Source: CANHEE01 sp043777755
GTDB taxonomy: Bacteria; Bacteroidota; Bacteroidia; Chitinophagales; Saprospiraceae
Assembly: GCA_043777755.1 (NCBI GenBank)
Contig: JAYWHK010000141.1
Coordinates: 1-26,996, forward strand
DNA length: 26,996 nucleotides
Direction of reading: 5' to 3'
A program made the position numbers and the translations under genes. Shown here one piece after another: positions 16,375 to 22,900 of this stretch. Numbering within the stretch: the stretch's first letter is position 1; each line of letters starts with the position of its first letter. Under the pieces are notes generated by a model that was not told the DNA's origin, ran no database searches, and saw only the letters and a program-made list of their open reading frames with translations.

Positions 16375-17769
16375 ATGAACACTTATATATTAGATTTTAT
16401 ATACATTGTAGCTTCGCTGAGTTTTATTTTTGGTATAAAAATGCTCAGTAAACCTGCGACAGCGAAGCAAGGCAACTTGATTGCAGCAGCAGGTATGGGC
16501 GCAGCTATCATAGGAACAATTTTTTTGAATGATAGCGTTCAAATGAAAAATTATCCTTGGATTTTTGGCGCACTGATTTTGGGTTCTATCGTAGGAACTT
16601 TGATGGCAAAAAAAGTCCAAATGACTCAAATGCCTCAAATGGTTTCGTTTTTCAATGGAATGGGCGGTGCTTGTGCAGCCTTGATTTCGATTGTTGAGTA
16701 CGACCATTTATTGCATCACCCAGAAACGGGAACGCCTACGAGAATCGTGATTCTGATGCTCGGACTTATCATCGGAAGCCTTTCTTTTTCAGGTTCGATG
16801 ATTGCGTATGGCAAGTTGGAAGACAAAATCAAAGACTTGATTTTGCCAATGCAACAGCTTATCAATACCACTCTGATGCTGTCTGTATTGGGTTTGACCG
16901 CTGCAATGGCGATGGGCTACATCACCAATCCGAATGTCGTTTATCTGATTTTGGTATTGAGCTTGATTTATGGATTATTTTTCGTTTTTCCTATTGGAGG
17001 AGCAGATATGCCTGTTGTAATTTCATTGTTAAACTCATTTACAGGCGTTGCAACAGCTTTTGGCGGCTTTTTATACGACAATAAAGTGATGCTTTTTGGC
17101 GGTATTTTGGTCGGAAGCGCAGGAACTTTATTGACCGTTATCATGTGTAAAGCGATGAATCGCTCGTTGATGAACGTACTTTTGGGCAATTTTGGTGCGA
17201 GCCAAGCGGCAAGTGGCGAAGCTAAAAGCATCAATGGTACAATCAAAGAAATCACAGCTTCGGATTCTGCAACATTGATGCGTTACAGCAAACGTGTGGT
17301 CGTCGTTCCAGGTTATGGATTGGCAGTGGCACAAGCGCAACATATATGCAAAGAAATGGAATCTTGCTTGGAAGCGGAAGGCGTAGAAGTAAAGTATGCG
17401 ATTCACCCTGTGGCTGGTCGTATGCCTGGTCACATGAATATTTTGCTGGCAGAAAGCAATGTAAGTTACGACAAATTGATAGAAATGGATTCGATTAATC
17501 CTGAGTTTAAGGTAACAGATGTGGTGTTGGTCGTTGGTGCAAATGATGTGGTTAATCCTGCTGCAAAAACCGACAAAACTTCGCCAATTTACGGTATGCC
17601 CATCTTGGAAGTCGAAGATGCTACGAATATTATTGTGATGAAGAGGAGTATGAAAGCTGGTTATGCTGGCATCGAAAATGAATTGTTTTATTCTCCGAAA
17701 ACCCGTATGCTTTTTGGCGATGCTAAAAAAATGATGACGGAACTGGTGAATGAGTTGAAGGCGAATTAG
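16375..17769 (+). CDS. pntB: NAD(P) transhydrogenase beta subunit
   Basis: This 464-residue membrane subunit has about nine hydrophobic helices in residues 1-265, including VSFFNGMGGACAALISIVEY. The soluble NADP(H)-binding domain III follows from about 300 on. That domain shows VVVVPGYGLAVAQAQ, AGRMPGHMNILLAE, VVGANDVVNPAA and KRSMKAGYAGIENELFY, all diagnostic of NADP binding in this family. It couples inward proton movement to hydride transfer from NADH to NADP+ and so supplies NADPH. It is the last gene of the operon and is followed directly by a strong terminator. Confidence 0.97.
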   Translation: MNTYILDFIYIVASLSFIFGIKMLSKPATAKQGNLIAAAGMGAAIIGTIFLNDSVQMKNYPWIFGALILGSIVGTLMAKKVQMTQMPQMVSFFNGMGGACAALISIVEYDHLLHHPETGTPTRIVILMLGLIIGSLSFSGSMIAYGKLEDKIKDLILPMQQLINTTLMLSVLGLTAAMAMGYITNPNVVYLILVLSLIYGLFFVFPIGGADMPVVISLLNSFTGVATAFGGFLYDNKVMLFGGILVGSAGTLLTVIMCKAMNRSLMNVLLGNFGASQAASGEAKSINGTIKEITASDSATLMRYSKRVVVVPGYGLAVAQAQHICKEMESCLEAEGVEVKYAIHPVAGRMPGHMNILLAESNVSYDKLIEMDSINPEFKVTDVVLVVGANDVVNPAAKTDKTSPIYGMPILEVEDATNIIVMKRSMKAGYAGIENELFYSPKTRMLFGDAKKMMTELVNELKAN

Positions 17770-17782
17770 ATTTTGAAAATAT

Positions 17783-17820
17783 TACAAAAAAAGCTGCGTG
17801 AATACGCAGCTTTTTTTGTA
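17783..17820. terminator. Intrinsic terminator after pntB
   Basis: Perfect 17-base arms at 17783-17799 and 17804-17820 (core AGCTGCGT/ACGCAGCT) enclose the loop GAAT, with a T7 tract on the + strand. It begins 13 bases after the pntB stop codon. Confidence 0.95.
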
Positions 17821-17881
17821 ATTTATAAAAATAAAAATCCATGAATTTATTGAAAAAAGACAATAGTTTTGGAAATCTTTT

Positions 17882-17889
17882 TATTTTTG
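17882..17889 (+). promoter_or_regulatory. Possible -7 element for the 32-aa ORF
   Basis: TATTTTTG matches TAnnTTTG and lies 59 bases ahead of the small ORF. A second match, TAGTTTTG, is at 17864-17871. Neither has a TTG at a normal -33 distance, so the promoter is tentative. The leader that follows contains the hairpin CCGGTA-ATAT-TGCTGG (17912-17927, with G-U pairs). Confidence 0.4.
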
Positions 17890-17948
17890 CGCATCTTTTA
17901 TGTTTAAGAAACCGGTAATATTGCTGGCAATCCTAAATCATAATTCTT

Positions 17949-18047
17949 ATGATGATGTCAATCTTGATTGAGTTAGTCAGAATTATCTTAATTGTAGTAA
18001 TTTGGTACGTAATTGACCAATTATTCAACAAAGGTAAGAACGATTAA
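17949..18047 (+). CDS. Putative 32-residue single-span membrane peptide
   Basis: This short ORF encodes MMMSILIELVRIILIVVIWY followed by VIDQLFNKGKND. One hydrophobic helix covers about residues 5-25, and the tail is polar and lysine-containing. This is the usual shape of type I toxins and of other small membrane proteins. It is followed after 6 bases by a strong hairpin terminator, and possible promoter elements precede it, so it looks like its own transcription unit after the pnt terminator. The start codon lies inside a 7-bp hairpin (ATCATAA-TTC-TTATGAT, 17937-17953), which would hide it from ribosomes. An opposing promoter at 18122-18152 points at its 3' end. I do not recognise the family, and expression is not proven. 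Confidence 0.5.
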   Translation: MMMSILIELVRIILIVVIWYVIDQLFNKGKND

Positions 18048-18116
18048 CAAAAGAGGGCTGCGGTACAACGCAGCCCTTCTTAATTTCACGGTAATCCTGC
18101 CGTTCAATCTTAATTG
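18046..18116 (-). ncRNA. Predicted short antisense RNA opposite the 32-aa ORF 3' end
   Basis: A promoter on the minus strand (18122-18152) would start an RNA near 18116 running left. It has no ORF. It would contain the hairpin TTCAAT-TAAG-ATTGAA and a second weak one (CGG...CCG), and would end at the AGGGCTGCG/CGCAGCCCT hairpin, which on this strand is followed by CTTTTGTT. Its 3' portion is fully complementary to the terminator end of the small-ORF mRNA. The ends are estimates. Confidence 0.4.
18054..18077. terminator. Hairpin terminator shared by two opposing transcripts
   Basis: AGGGCTGCG (18054-18062) and CGCAGCCCT (18069-18077) pair perfectly around the loop GTACAA. On the + strand TCTTAATTT follows; on the minus strand CTTTTGTT follows. 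It begins 6 bases after the stop codon of the 32-aa ORF. Confidence 0.8.
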
Positions 18117-18121
18117 AAGCA

Positions 18122-18152
18122 CAAAGTTACAATATCTTTTTTATTTTTACAA
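18122..18152 (-). promoter_or_regulatory. Strong-match minus-strand promoter without a downstream gene
   Basis: Read on the minus strand it is TTG (18152-18150), 20 bases, then TAACTTTG (18129-18122). Both elements and the spacing fit the Bacteroidetes consensus, so this is one of the two best promoter matches in the window, together with the pnt promoter. The nearest protein genes to the left are on the + strand, so the transcript should be non-coding. Confidence 0.6.
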
Positions 18153-18245
18153 AAAAAATCAATACTTTTAACAAATTCTCTCGCATTTATATAAGCGCTA
18201 TTGGAGTCGAAAGTCAAGAATAGTACCTTATTCAACACTTTTAGT

Positions 18246-19331
18246 TCAATAAATCGACCCTACTCTATTTTTTAAAAAACCGCCATTTCTTTTTGCAAAA
18301 ACGGATTTTATTTCGGCTGCAATGGAAATGGCGATTTCTTCTGGTGTCGCTGCGCCAATGTCCAATCCTGCGGGCGAAAAAACCCTTTTCATATCTTCTT
18401 CCAAAACGGGTGTTTGGGCTTCTATCAAAGCATCAAACATCTTTTGGGTTCGTTTTTTAGGCCCCAGCAATCCAATGTATAAAGTGTTGCTAATCAAGGC
18501 TTTCTGAAAATTCTCAAAATCTGTTTTGTAGTCGTGCGCCATCAAAACCAATGCCGTATGTGTATCTATTTTAGGTAAAAAATCACCTTTGTGGTGTAGA
18601 ATTTTTGCGCCCATTTGCAAGAGCGATTTGTCGGCTTTTGCGCTGTTCATCACGACTGTAACATTCCAACCCAACTCTCTCAAAACCCGTGACATTGGAT
18701 AAATATCGTAATTTCCTCCGTAAAGTACAACGTGTGGCGTTGGCGAAATCAACTCAATGAAAACAGAAAAATCATCAAAGTTTTTCACCGTGGATTTTTC
18801 ATTTTTAAACGTTTTTTTTATTTCCTCCAAAACATCTTGTTGGTATTTTTTTTCAGAAAAAAAAGTTAAAAATTGCGCATCGTTTTCATACAAAAGTGTT
18901 TTTCCAAGAAAACTATTGCTTTTTGTAATCGTTACCAAAACTCTAAAAACCCTTGTTTCAATAATTCCCTCTAATATATCTATTTGATTTTCAGCATTTT
19001 GCGTTTTTTTCAAAGGTGTAAAAAGTACATCAATAATTCCGTTACAGCCCAATCCAACACCAATTTGTTTGTCGTCGTCTTTTGTAGTGTCATACGTTAC
19101 GATAGATGGTTTTTCGTTGGCAATTGCTTTTTGCGCCCTTCTGAGCGCATCGCCTTCCAAACAACCGCCACTGATTCCACCAAGGTAAGTTCCGTTTTCC
19201 AAAACCAACATTCTTGCGCCTGTCCGACGATACGACGAACCTTCAACCCTGACAACAGTTGCCAAAGCCGCTTTTGTTTGCGTCACGTCCAATTGATGGT
19301 AAGCAGCGATGATGGATTTGATTTCTTTCAT
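18246..19331 (-). CDS. XdhC/CoxI-family protein (molybdoenzyme maturation factor type)
   Basis: This encodes 361 residues from the ATG at 19331; a GTG three codons upstream lies inside the repeat element. The N-terminal XdhC_CoxI domain has EGSSYRRTGARMLV (about 30-43), GGISGGCLEGD (51-61) and GLGCNGIIDV (93-102). The C-terminal Rossmann-like domain starts VVLYGGNYDIYPMSRVLREL at about 202 and includes VLMAHDYKTD, YIGLLGPKKR and SPAGLDIGAATPEEIAISI. XdhC proteins bind molybdenum cofactor, help its sulfuration and hand it to xanthine dehydrogenase-type enzymes. No such enzyme or cofactor gene is near, so its client must be elsewhere or its role differs. The protein is cytoplasmic. Confidence 0.93.
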   Translation of the reverse strand: MKEIKSIIAAYHQLDVTQTKAALATVVRVEGSSYRRTGARMLVLENGTYLGGISGGCLEGDALRRAQKAIANEKPSIVTYDTTKDDDKQIGVGLGCNGIIDVLFTPLKKTQNAENQIDILEGIIETRVFRVLVTITKSNSFLGKTLLYENDAQFLTFFSEKKYQQDVLEEIKKTFKNEKSTVKNFDDFSVFIELISPTPHVVLYGGNYDIYPMSRVLRELGWNVTVVMNSAKADKSLLQMGAKILHHKGDFLPKIDTHTALVLMAHDYKTDFENFQKALISNTLYIGLLGPKKRTQKMFDALIEAQTPVLEEDMKRVFSPAGLDIGAATPEEIAISIAAEIKSVFAKRNGGFLKNRVGSIY

Positions 19332-19333
19332 AA

Positions 19334-19438
19334 TATACACAACAGATATTGGTTATTAGATATTAAAGATATTGCAAACGCTTGGCGTTCAACATTTTGT
19401 ATAAATACAAAACCCCAAAACCACTTTCCGACATATAT
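19334..19438 (-). repeat. Dispersed ~105-bp element, copy 1
   Basis: It starts TATACACAACAGATATTGG and ends CACTTTCCGACATATAT. It contains AACGC-TTG-GCGTT and TTTTGTA-TAAA-TACAAAA hairpins. It is roughly 85-90 percent identical to copies 2 and 3 by eye. It ends two bases before the XdhC start codon. The right terminus is decayed relative to copy 2. Confidence 0.9.
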
Positions 19439-19466
19439 CGTTATTAAGTCAGATAAGTCCGTAAGT

Positions 19467-20246
19467 CTATTTTCGGTGACTAAAACCACCGCTACATTCC
19501 TTGAGCATATAACCTAAAATAGGAACGCATTTGTCCTGACAAGCGGGATAAAAGTGGCGGTGCTGCCGTTCATTTGCCTTAGGCGACTGACCCCACCAAA
19601 ATTCCGCCATTGCAATGGGTTTCATTTGATTCAAAAAAGCATATTGCAACAATTTTGGCGCAGCACATTCGCCAGCTCCGCCAGCTGGTTTAGGATTTTT
19701 TGTGTTTTCAAAAATCGCTTTCAAACTTTTAGATTCTCCATCTTGATTGAGAAAATGATACTGTAAAAACAACTTTTCTTGAAGCGTATTGGAGTGATTT
19801 TTTCTTTTTTCCTTTAAAAAATCAATTTTTTGCTTGGTTTCGCTTGCATTTAGTATTTCTAAATCTTTAATTTCTTGATTGATGTACGACAATTCAATCA
19901 TTCCTTTTGTCAAAAAACTATCACCTTCGAGTGTATCAAAAACAGGTGGAACAAACTTTTCGTGCTTGTTCGTTCCTGCAATTTTTCCAGAAAAAGCAGA
20001 CAAATAACCCAATTCTTTTTCTTTCGTCTGTACGACCAAAACGCCAAACATTTTGCCAATAACTTCGCCTTCGGGGTCGTTTTCTAAGCCAAAATTATGG
20101 TTCCACTTTTGTTCCACAATGTGTTTTTGCAACAATTCACTTGCCAAAATACACAAGGGATGCGGCTCATAATCAAACGGATTGGTGAACTTTTCGGGCA
20201 ATGTTTCTTCTGCAATGGGTATATCAAAAGGTGTAAAAAAAGGCAT
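19467..20246 (-). CDS. Stand-alone RluA-associated N-terminal domain protein
   Basis: This encodes 259 residues from the ATG at 20246. The segment EPHPLCILASELLQKHI near the start and the C-terminal block GAGECAAPKLLQYAFLNQM...AMAEFWWG...HFYPACQDKCVPILGYML match the N-terminal extension carried by long (about 550-residue) RluA-type pseudouridine synthases. The middle is a charged coiled coil (about 125-165). The catalytic synthase domain that normally follows is absent; the ORF ends 12 residues after the conserved block. Its last residues (SGGFSHRK) are encoded by a palindromic repeat, so the end may be secondary. It could bind RNA or a partner, or be a remnant. No catalytic motif is visible. 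Confidence 0.75.
   Translation of the reverse strand: MPFFTPFDIPIAEETLPEKFTNPFDYEPHPLCILASELLQKHIVEQKWNHNFGLENDPEGEVIGKMFGVLVVQTKEKELGYLSAFSGKIAGTNKHEKFVPPVFDTLEGDSFLTKGMIELSYINQEIKDLEILNASETKQKIDFLKEKRKNHSNTLQEKLFLQYHFLNQDGESKSLKAIFENTKNPKPAGGAGECAAPKLLQYAFLNQMKPIAMAEFWWGQSPKANERQHRHFYPACQDKCVPILGYMLKECSGGFSHRK
19470..19491. repeat. Palindromic CGGTG...CACCG repeat forming a gene 3' end
   Basis: TTTTCGGTGACTAAAACCAC plus CG is an imperfect palindrome (CGGTG/CACCG). A close relative occurs at 26056-26078. It encodes the last codons of the RluA-associated domain protein. Just left of it AAGTC appears three times (19446-19467). Confidence 0.55.
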
Positions 20247-20352
20247 ATACACAACGGATATTGGTTATTTAGATATTAATGATATTGCAAACGCTTGGTG
20301 TTCAATATTTTGCATAAATGCAAAATCCCAAAACCACTTTCCGACGTGTATA
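20246..20352 (-). repeat. Dispersed ~105-bp element, copy 2 (best preserved)
   Basis: It has terminal inverted repeats: the left end TATACACAACGG and the right end, read inverted, TATACACGTCGG agree at 10 of 12 positions. Inside are GATATT words and the hairpins AACGC-TTG-GTGTT and ATTTTGCA-TAAA-TGCAAAAT (8 bp, perfect). Its first base overlaps the start codon of the gene to its left. The anmK stop codon lies 47 bases to its right. Confidence 0.92.
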
Positions 20353-20398
20353 AAATCAAAAGTCTGGTATGTTTTATTCTGTTTTGATGTAAGGGCGA

Positions 20399-21646
20399 CT
20401 ATATTGGAAAACAGATTTTTCCCATACTTACGCTCGGAACACTTTCACGGTTGCCAAAATTGGTTCTTCCGCCACAAAGTGCTTCATTGGCAAGCGTTGC
20501 AAACAAAACGGCTTCTTTAGCATCGCCATTAATTCCCAAATCAGTACTTAATTTAAAAGTACAATTTGGTAAAAGCTCTTTCAAACTGTCCATCAATAGA
20601 GGATTGTGCGCACCGCCACCACTGGCATAAATCACAAAATTTTCTTCTTCGTAACCTTCAAAAAGCGATGAAAGTTCGCTTTGATTTTTCGCTCTATTTG
20701 CGAAAGATTTTTGAATGGCTTCTGCTATTGTTTCTGCACTAAAACGGTTAAGCGTTGCCAATACATCGGCATGAGAAAGCTCTTCTGTTTTGCTTTTTAC
20801 TTGTGCATCTTCGAGGTATTTCAAGTTAAAAACTTCTGGTCCTGTGGTTTTAGGAAAAGGCAATTTGAAAAAATAATTGTCCTTTAAAGCGTTCAAAAGT
20901 GGCTGATTTACAGCACCTTGCATTGCTAAATTCGCATTTTCATCAAAAGCTACATTCAAATATTTTTTGCAATAAGCATCCATGATGGTATTTCCTGTTC
21001 CAGTATCGGTAACAAATACTTCGTTGGCATCACAAGAGGCTGGCAGGTACGTAAAATTTCCAATTCCGCCCATATTGAGCATGATGCGATTTTCTCCTTT
21101 TTTGCTAAAAATCAAATAATCGCCGTACACCGCCAAAGGCGCACCTTCGCCACCTGCGGCAACGTGTTTTTGACGAAAATCAGCCAAAGTAATGATGCCC
21201 GTTTTGACTGCAACATGGTCACCATCGCCTATTTGAAGCGTTGCATTGGGAAATTCATCTTGTCCATGCTGATGTTTTGGCGCATGAAAAACAGTTTGTC
21301 CATGGCTTGCCACAATGTCAATGTCGTCAGCTGCAATGTTCCAACTGTTCAGACATTCGAGAACCATTTCGCCATGTAGCAAACCAATCCATTCATTTAA
21401 CAGCGTAAAGTGCTGAAAATCAATGTTTTTTTTAGCAAAAACAACTTTTATTTTATCTTTAATATCTTCCGTATAAGGAATCGTATCGAATTGCGTTAGC
21501 TCAATTTCAGTGTCGTGACCGCTGCCTTTGAAATGGCACAAAGCAACATCTAAGCCGTCCATAGACGTTCCCGACATCAAGCCAATAATTTTTCTAACAG
21601 GTTTTTGAGCGATAACGTAAAGATTCTGTATGTTTTGGTTTATCAT
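20399..21646 (-). CDS. anmK: Anhydro-N-acetylmuramic acid kinase
   Basis: AnmK converts 1,6-anhydro-MurNAc and ATP to MurNAc-6-phosphate in the cytoplasm, a step of peptidoglycan recycling. The 415-residue protein has the nucleotide-binding start GLMSGTSMDGLDVAL (about 22-36), SHGQTVFH, LQIGDGDHVA, and ADFRQKHVAAGGEGAPL, with Asp156 as the likely catalytic base. NMGGIGNFTYLP, TDTGTGNTIMDAY and the C-terminal ASGGGAHNPLLM follow. It starts at the ATG at 21646 and carries an N-terminal extension of about 18 residues before the conserved part. The etherase gene murQ is not adjacent. No promoter element is evident upstream. Confidence 0.96.
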   Translation of the reverse strand: MINQNIQNLYVIAQKPVRKIIGLMSGTSMDGLDVALCHFKGSGHDTEIELTQFDTIPYTEDIKDKIKVVFAKKNIDFQHFTLLNEWIGLLHGEMVLECLNSWNIAADDIDIVASHGQTVFHAPKHQHGQDEFPNATLQIGDGDHVAVKTGIITLADFRQKHVAAGGEGAPLAVYGDYLIFSKKGENRIMLNMGGIGNFTYLPASCDANEVFVTDTGTGNTIMDAYCKKYLNVAFDENANLAMQGAVNQPLLNALKDNYFFKLPFPKTTGPEVFNLKYLEDAQVKSKTEELSHADVLATLNRFSAETIAEAIQKSFANRAKNQSELSSLFEGYEEENFVIYASGGGAHNPLLMDSLKELLPNCTFKLSTDLGINGDAKEAVLFATLANEALCGGRTNFGNRESVPSVSMGKICFPI

Positions 21647-21786
21647 ATATTTTGTAAAATGTAGGTCACGAAGGACGCTTGGGGCGGGAAAAAGTGCACT
21701 TGCAAAGGCAATACTGACGTATAGCTTTTTACTATCAATTCATAATCAATTGTTAGTCAGTCAGTTACGATTCAAAAAAAATTTCT

Positions 21787-22740
21787 TTAATTTTTTTCGT
21801 TTTCGTATTTTTCCAATACTTCATTCACAAAATTTACATCGTACTCTAATGTTGATGCAATTTGTTCAGCCGTTAGGTTCATTTTATCTTTCAAATTGAT
21901 GATTGAACGAATTTTTATCATTCCGCTTTCGCTAATCGCTTTTTGGCTTTCGCTAATTACATCATCATAAGATTTACCCAAAAATTCCATTGAAGCAAGG
22001 TTAAGAAAATTGTGCATACTTGGACTCATTGCTCTCATACTGATTTCTTCATTTTTTAATTGTTCAACGACAAAATTGTCAAACTCACTTTCTAAGTCGG
22101 AACTGAGTTGCATCAATTCCTTTACAAAGATAAATAATTCTGTGGCTTTTTCAAAGTCATAGTTGCGAGAATTTGCAATTTCAAACAACTTTTTCTTAAA
22201 TTCTAAACGTTTTACTCCATCATCTGTTGTATTTACAGTGTATAAATTCGCTAAAACGACGATTGAAAACGGATTTTCGTCATTTAATAGCGTTTCTACT
22301 TTCTGATTTTTTACGATGTAAGTATTGTATTCATAAGTGATTTTTGTACCAAAACTCTCATATTTATATTTATTTGGATTTCTTGGGACAGAGCTACCTG
22401 TATAAATCACAAGGGCGGTTATATCTTTGCCATATTTATCCAAAATTCTACGGAAATAAGTGAACATTCTTTCGCCAATGCCGCCTTCACCTTGAAATTC
22501 GGTATGAACAAAAATCCATTTGTCTTCTCCACTTTTCAAGCGAAACTTTATCAGTTTGTCCAAAATTTTCTTCTCAATGCTGTCTTCGACAATTTCGTGC
22601 ATCTCTTGTTCTAAAAATTCTGGTGGTACAGACCAATCTACTTGTCTGTAAAGTTTAGGCAGAAAGTATTGGATAAATTCTTTAACGAATTTTCCACTGA
22701 TTATTTTCCAATTTGCATCATAATTTATGCGTATTTCCAT
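21787..22740 (-). CDS. Rpn/YhgA-type PD-(D/E)XK nuclease (putative transposase family)
   Basis: This 317-residue protein matches the Rpn recombination-promoting nuclease group. After the N-terminal KEFIQYFLPKLYRQVDW come ILDKLIKFRL and KWIFVHTEFQGE, giving the expected D...ExQ active-site set (Asp61, Glu81, Gln83). The family-typical ERMFTYFRRILDKYG and ALVIYTG follow. The C-terminus has the small helical tail MNLTAEQIASTLEYDVNFV seen in this group. Relatives cut DNA and stimulate RecA-independent recombination in E. coli; many sit singly in genomes without inverted repeats. I see no flanking IS ends here. It has its own -7 element. Confidence 0.85.
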   Translation of the reverse strand: MEIRINYDANWKIISGKFVKEFIQYFLPKLYRQVDWSVPPEFLEQEMHEIVEDSIEKKILDKLIKFRLKSGEDKWIFVHTEFQGEGGIGERMFTYFRRILDKYGKDITALVIYTGSSVPRNPNKYKYESFGTKITYEYNTYIVKNQKVETLLNDENPFSIVVLANLYTVNTTDDGVKRLEFKKKLFEIANSRNYDFEKATELFIFVKELMQLSSDLESEFDNFVVEQLKNEEISMRAMSPSMHNFLNLASMEFLGKSYDDVISESQKAISESGMIKIRSIINLKDKMNLTAEQIASTLEYDVNFVNEVLEKYENEKN

Positions 22741-22777
22741 TCTTAATATGTTGTACTTTTATTACTTAAAAATGATG

Positions 22778-22785
22778 CAAATATA
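22778..22785 (-). promoter_or_regulatory. -7 element of the Rpn-type gene
   Basis: On the minus strand this reads TATATTTG, an exact TAnnTTTG match 37 bases upstream of the start codon. No well-placed TTG was found at -33. Confidence 0.45.
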
Positions 22786-22880
22786 CATAATGTTGTGAAA
22801 CTATACAGTTATCTATTTACCAATTAAACGAAGAAAAGTTTTTCTTTCATTTCACCTAAAAAAGCTACACGCAACTCAAA

Positions 22881-22900
22881 AGCCAAGCTGGAGCTTGGCT
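22881..22900 (-). terminator. Hairpin immediately after the DUF58 stop codon
   Basis: AGCCAAGCT (22881-22889) and AGCTTGGCT (22892-22900) pair perfectly around two bases. It directly abuts the stop codon at 22901-22903. Only a short T run (TTT) follows on the minus strand, so it may be a weak terminator or a REP-type palindrome. Confidence 0.55.

Noticed and set aside
18984..19517. 177-codon + frame over xdhC and repeat copy 1
   Set aside because: It runs through the complement of XdhC and a repeat element, with no coding signature.
21787..22740. Complete insertion sequence around the Rpn-type gene
   Set aside because: No matching terminal inverted repeats or target duplication could be found at its borders.
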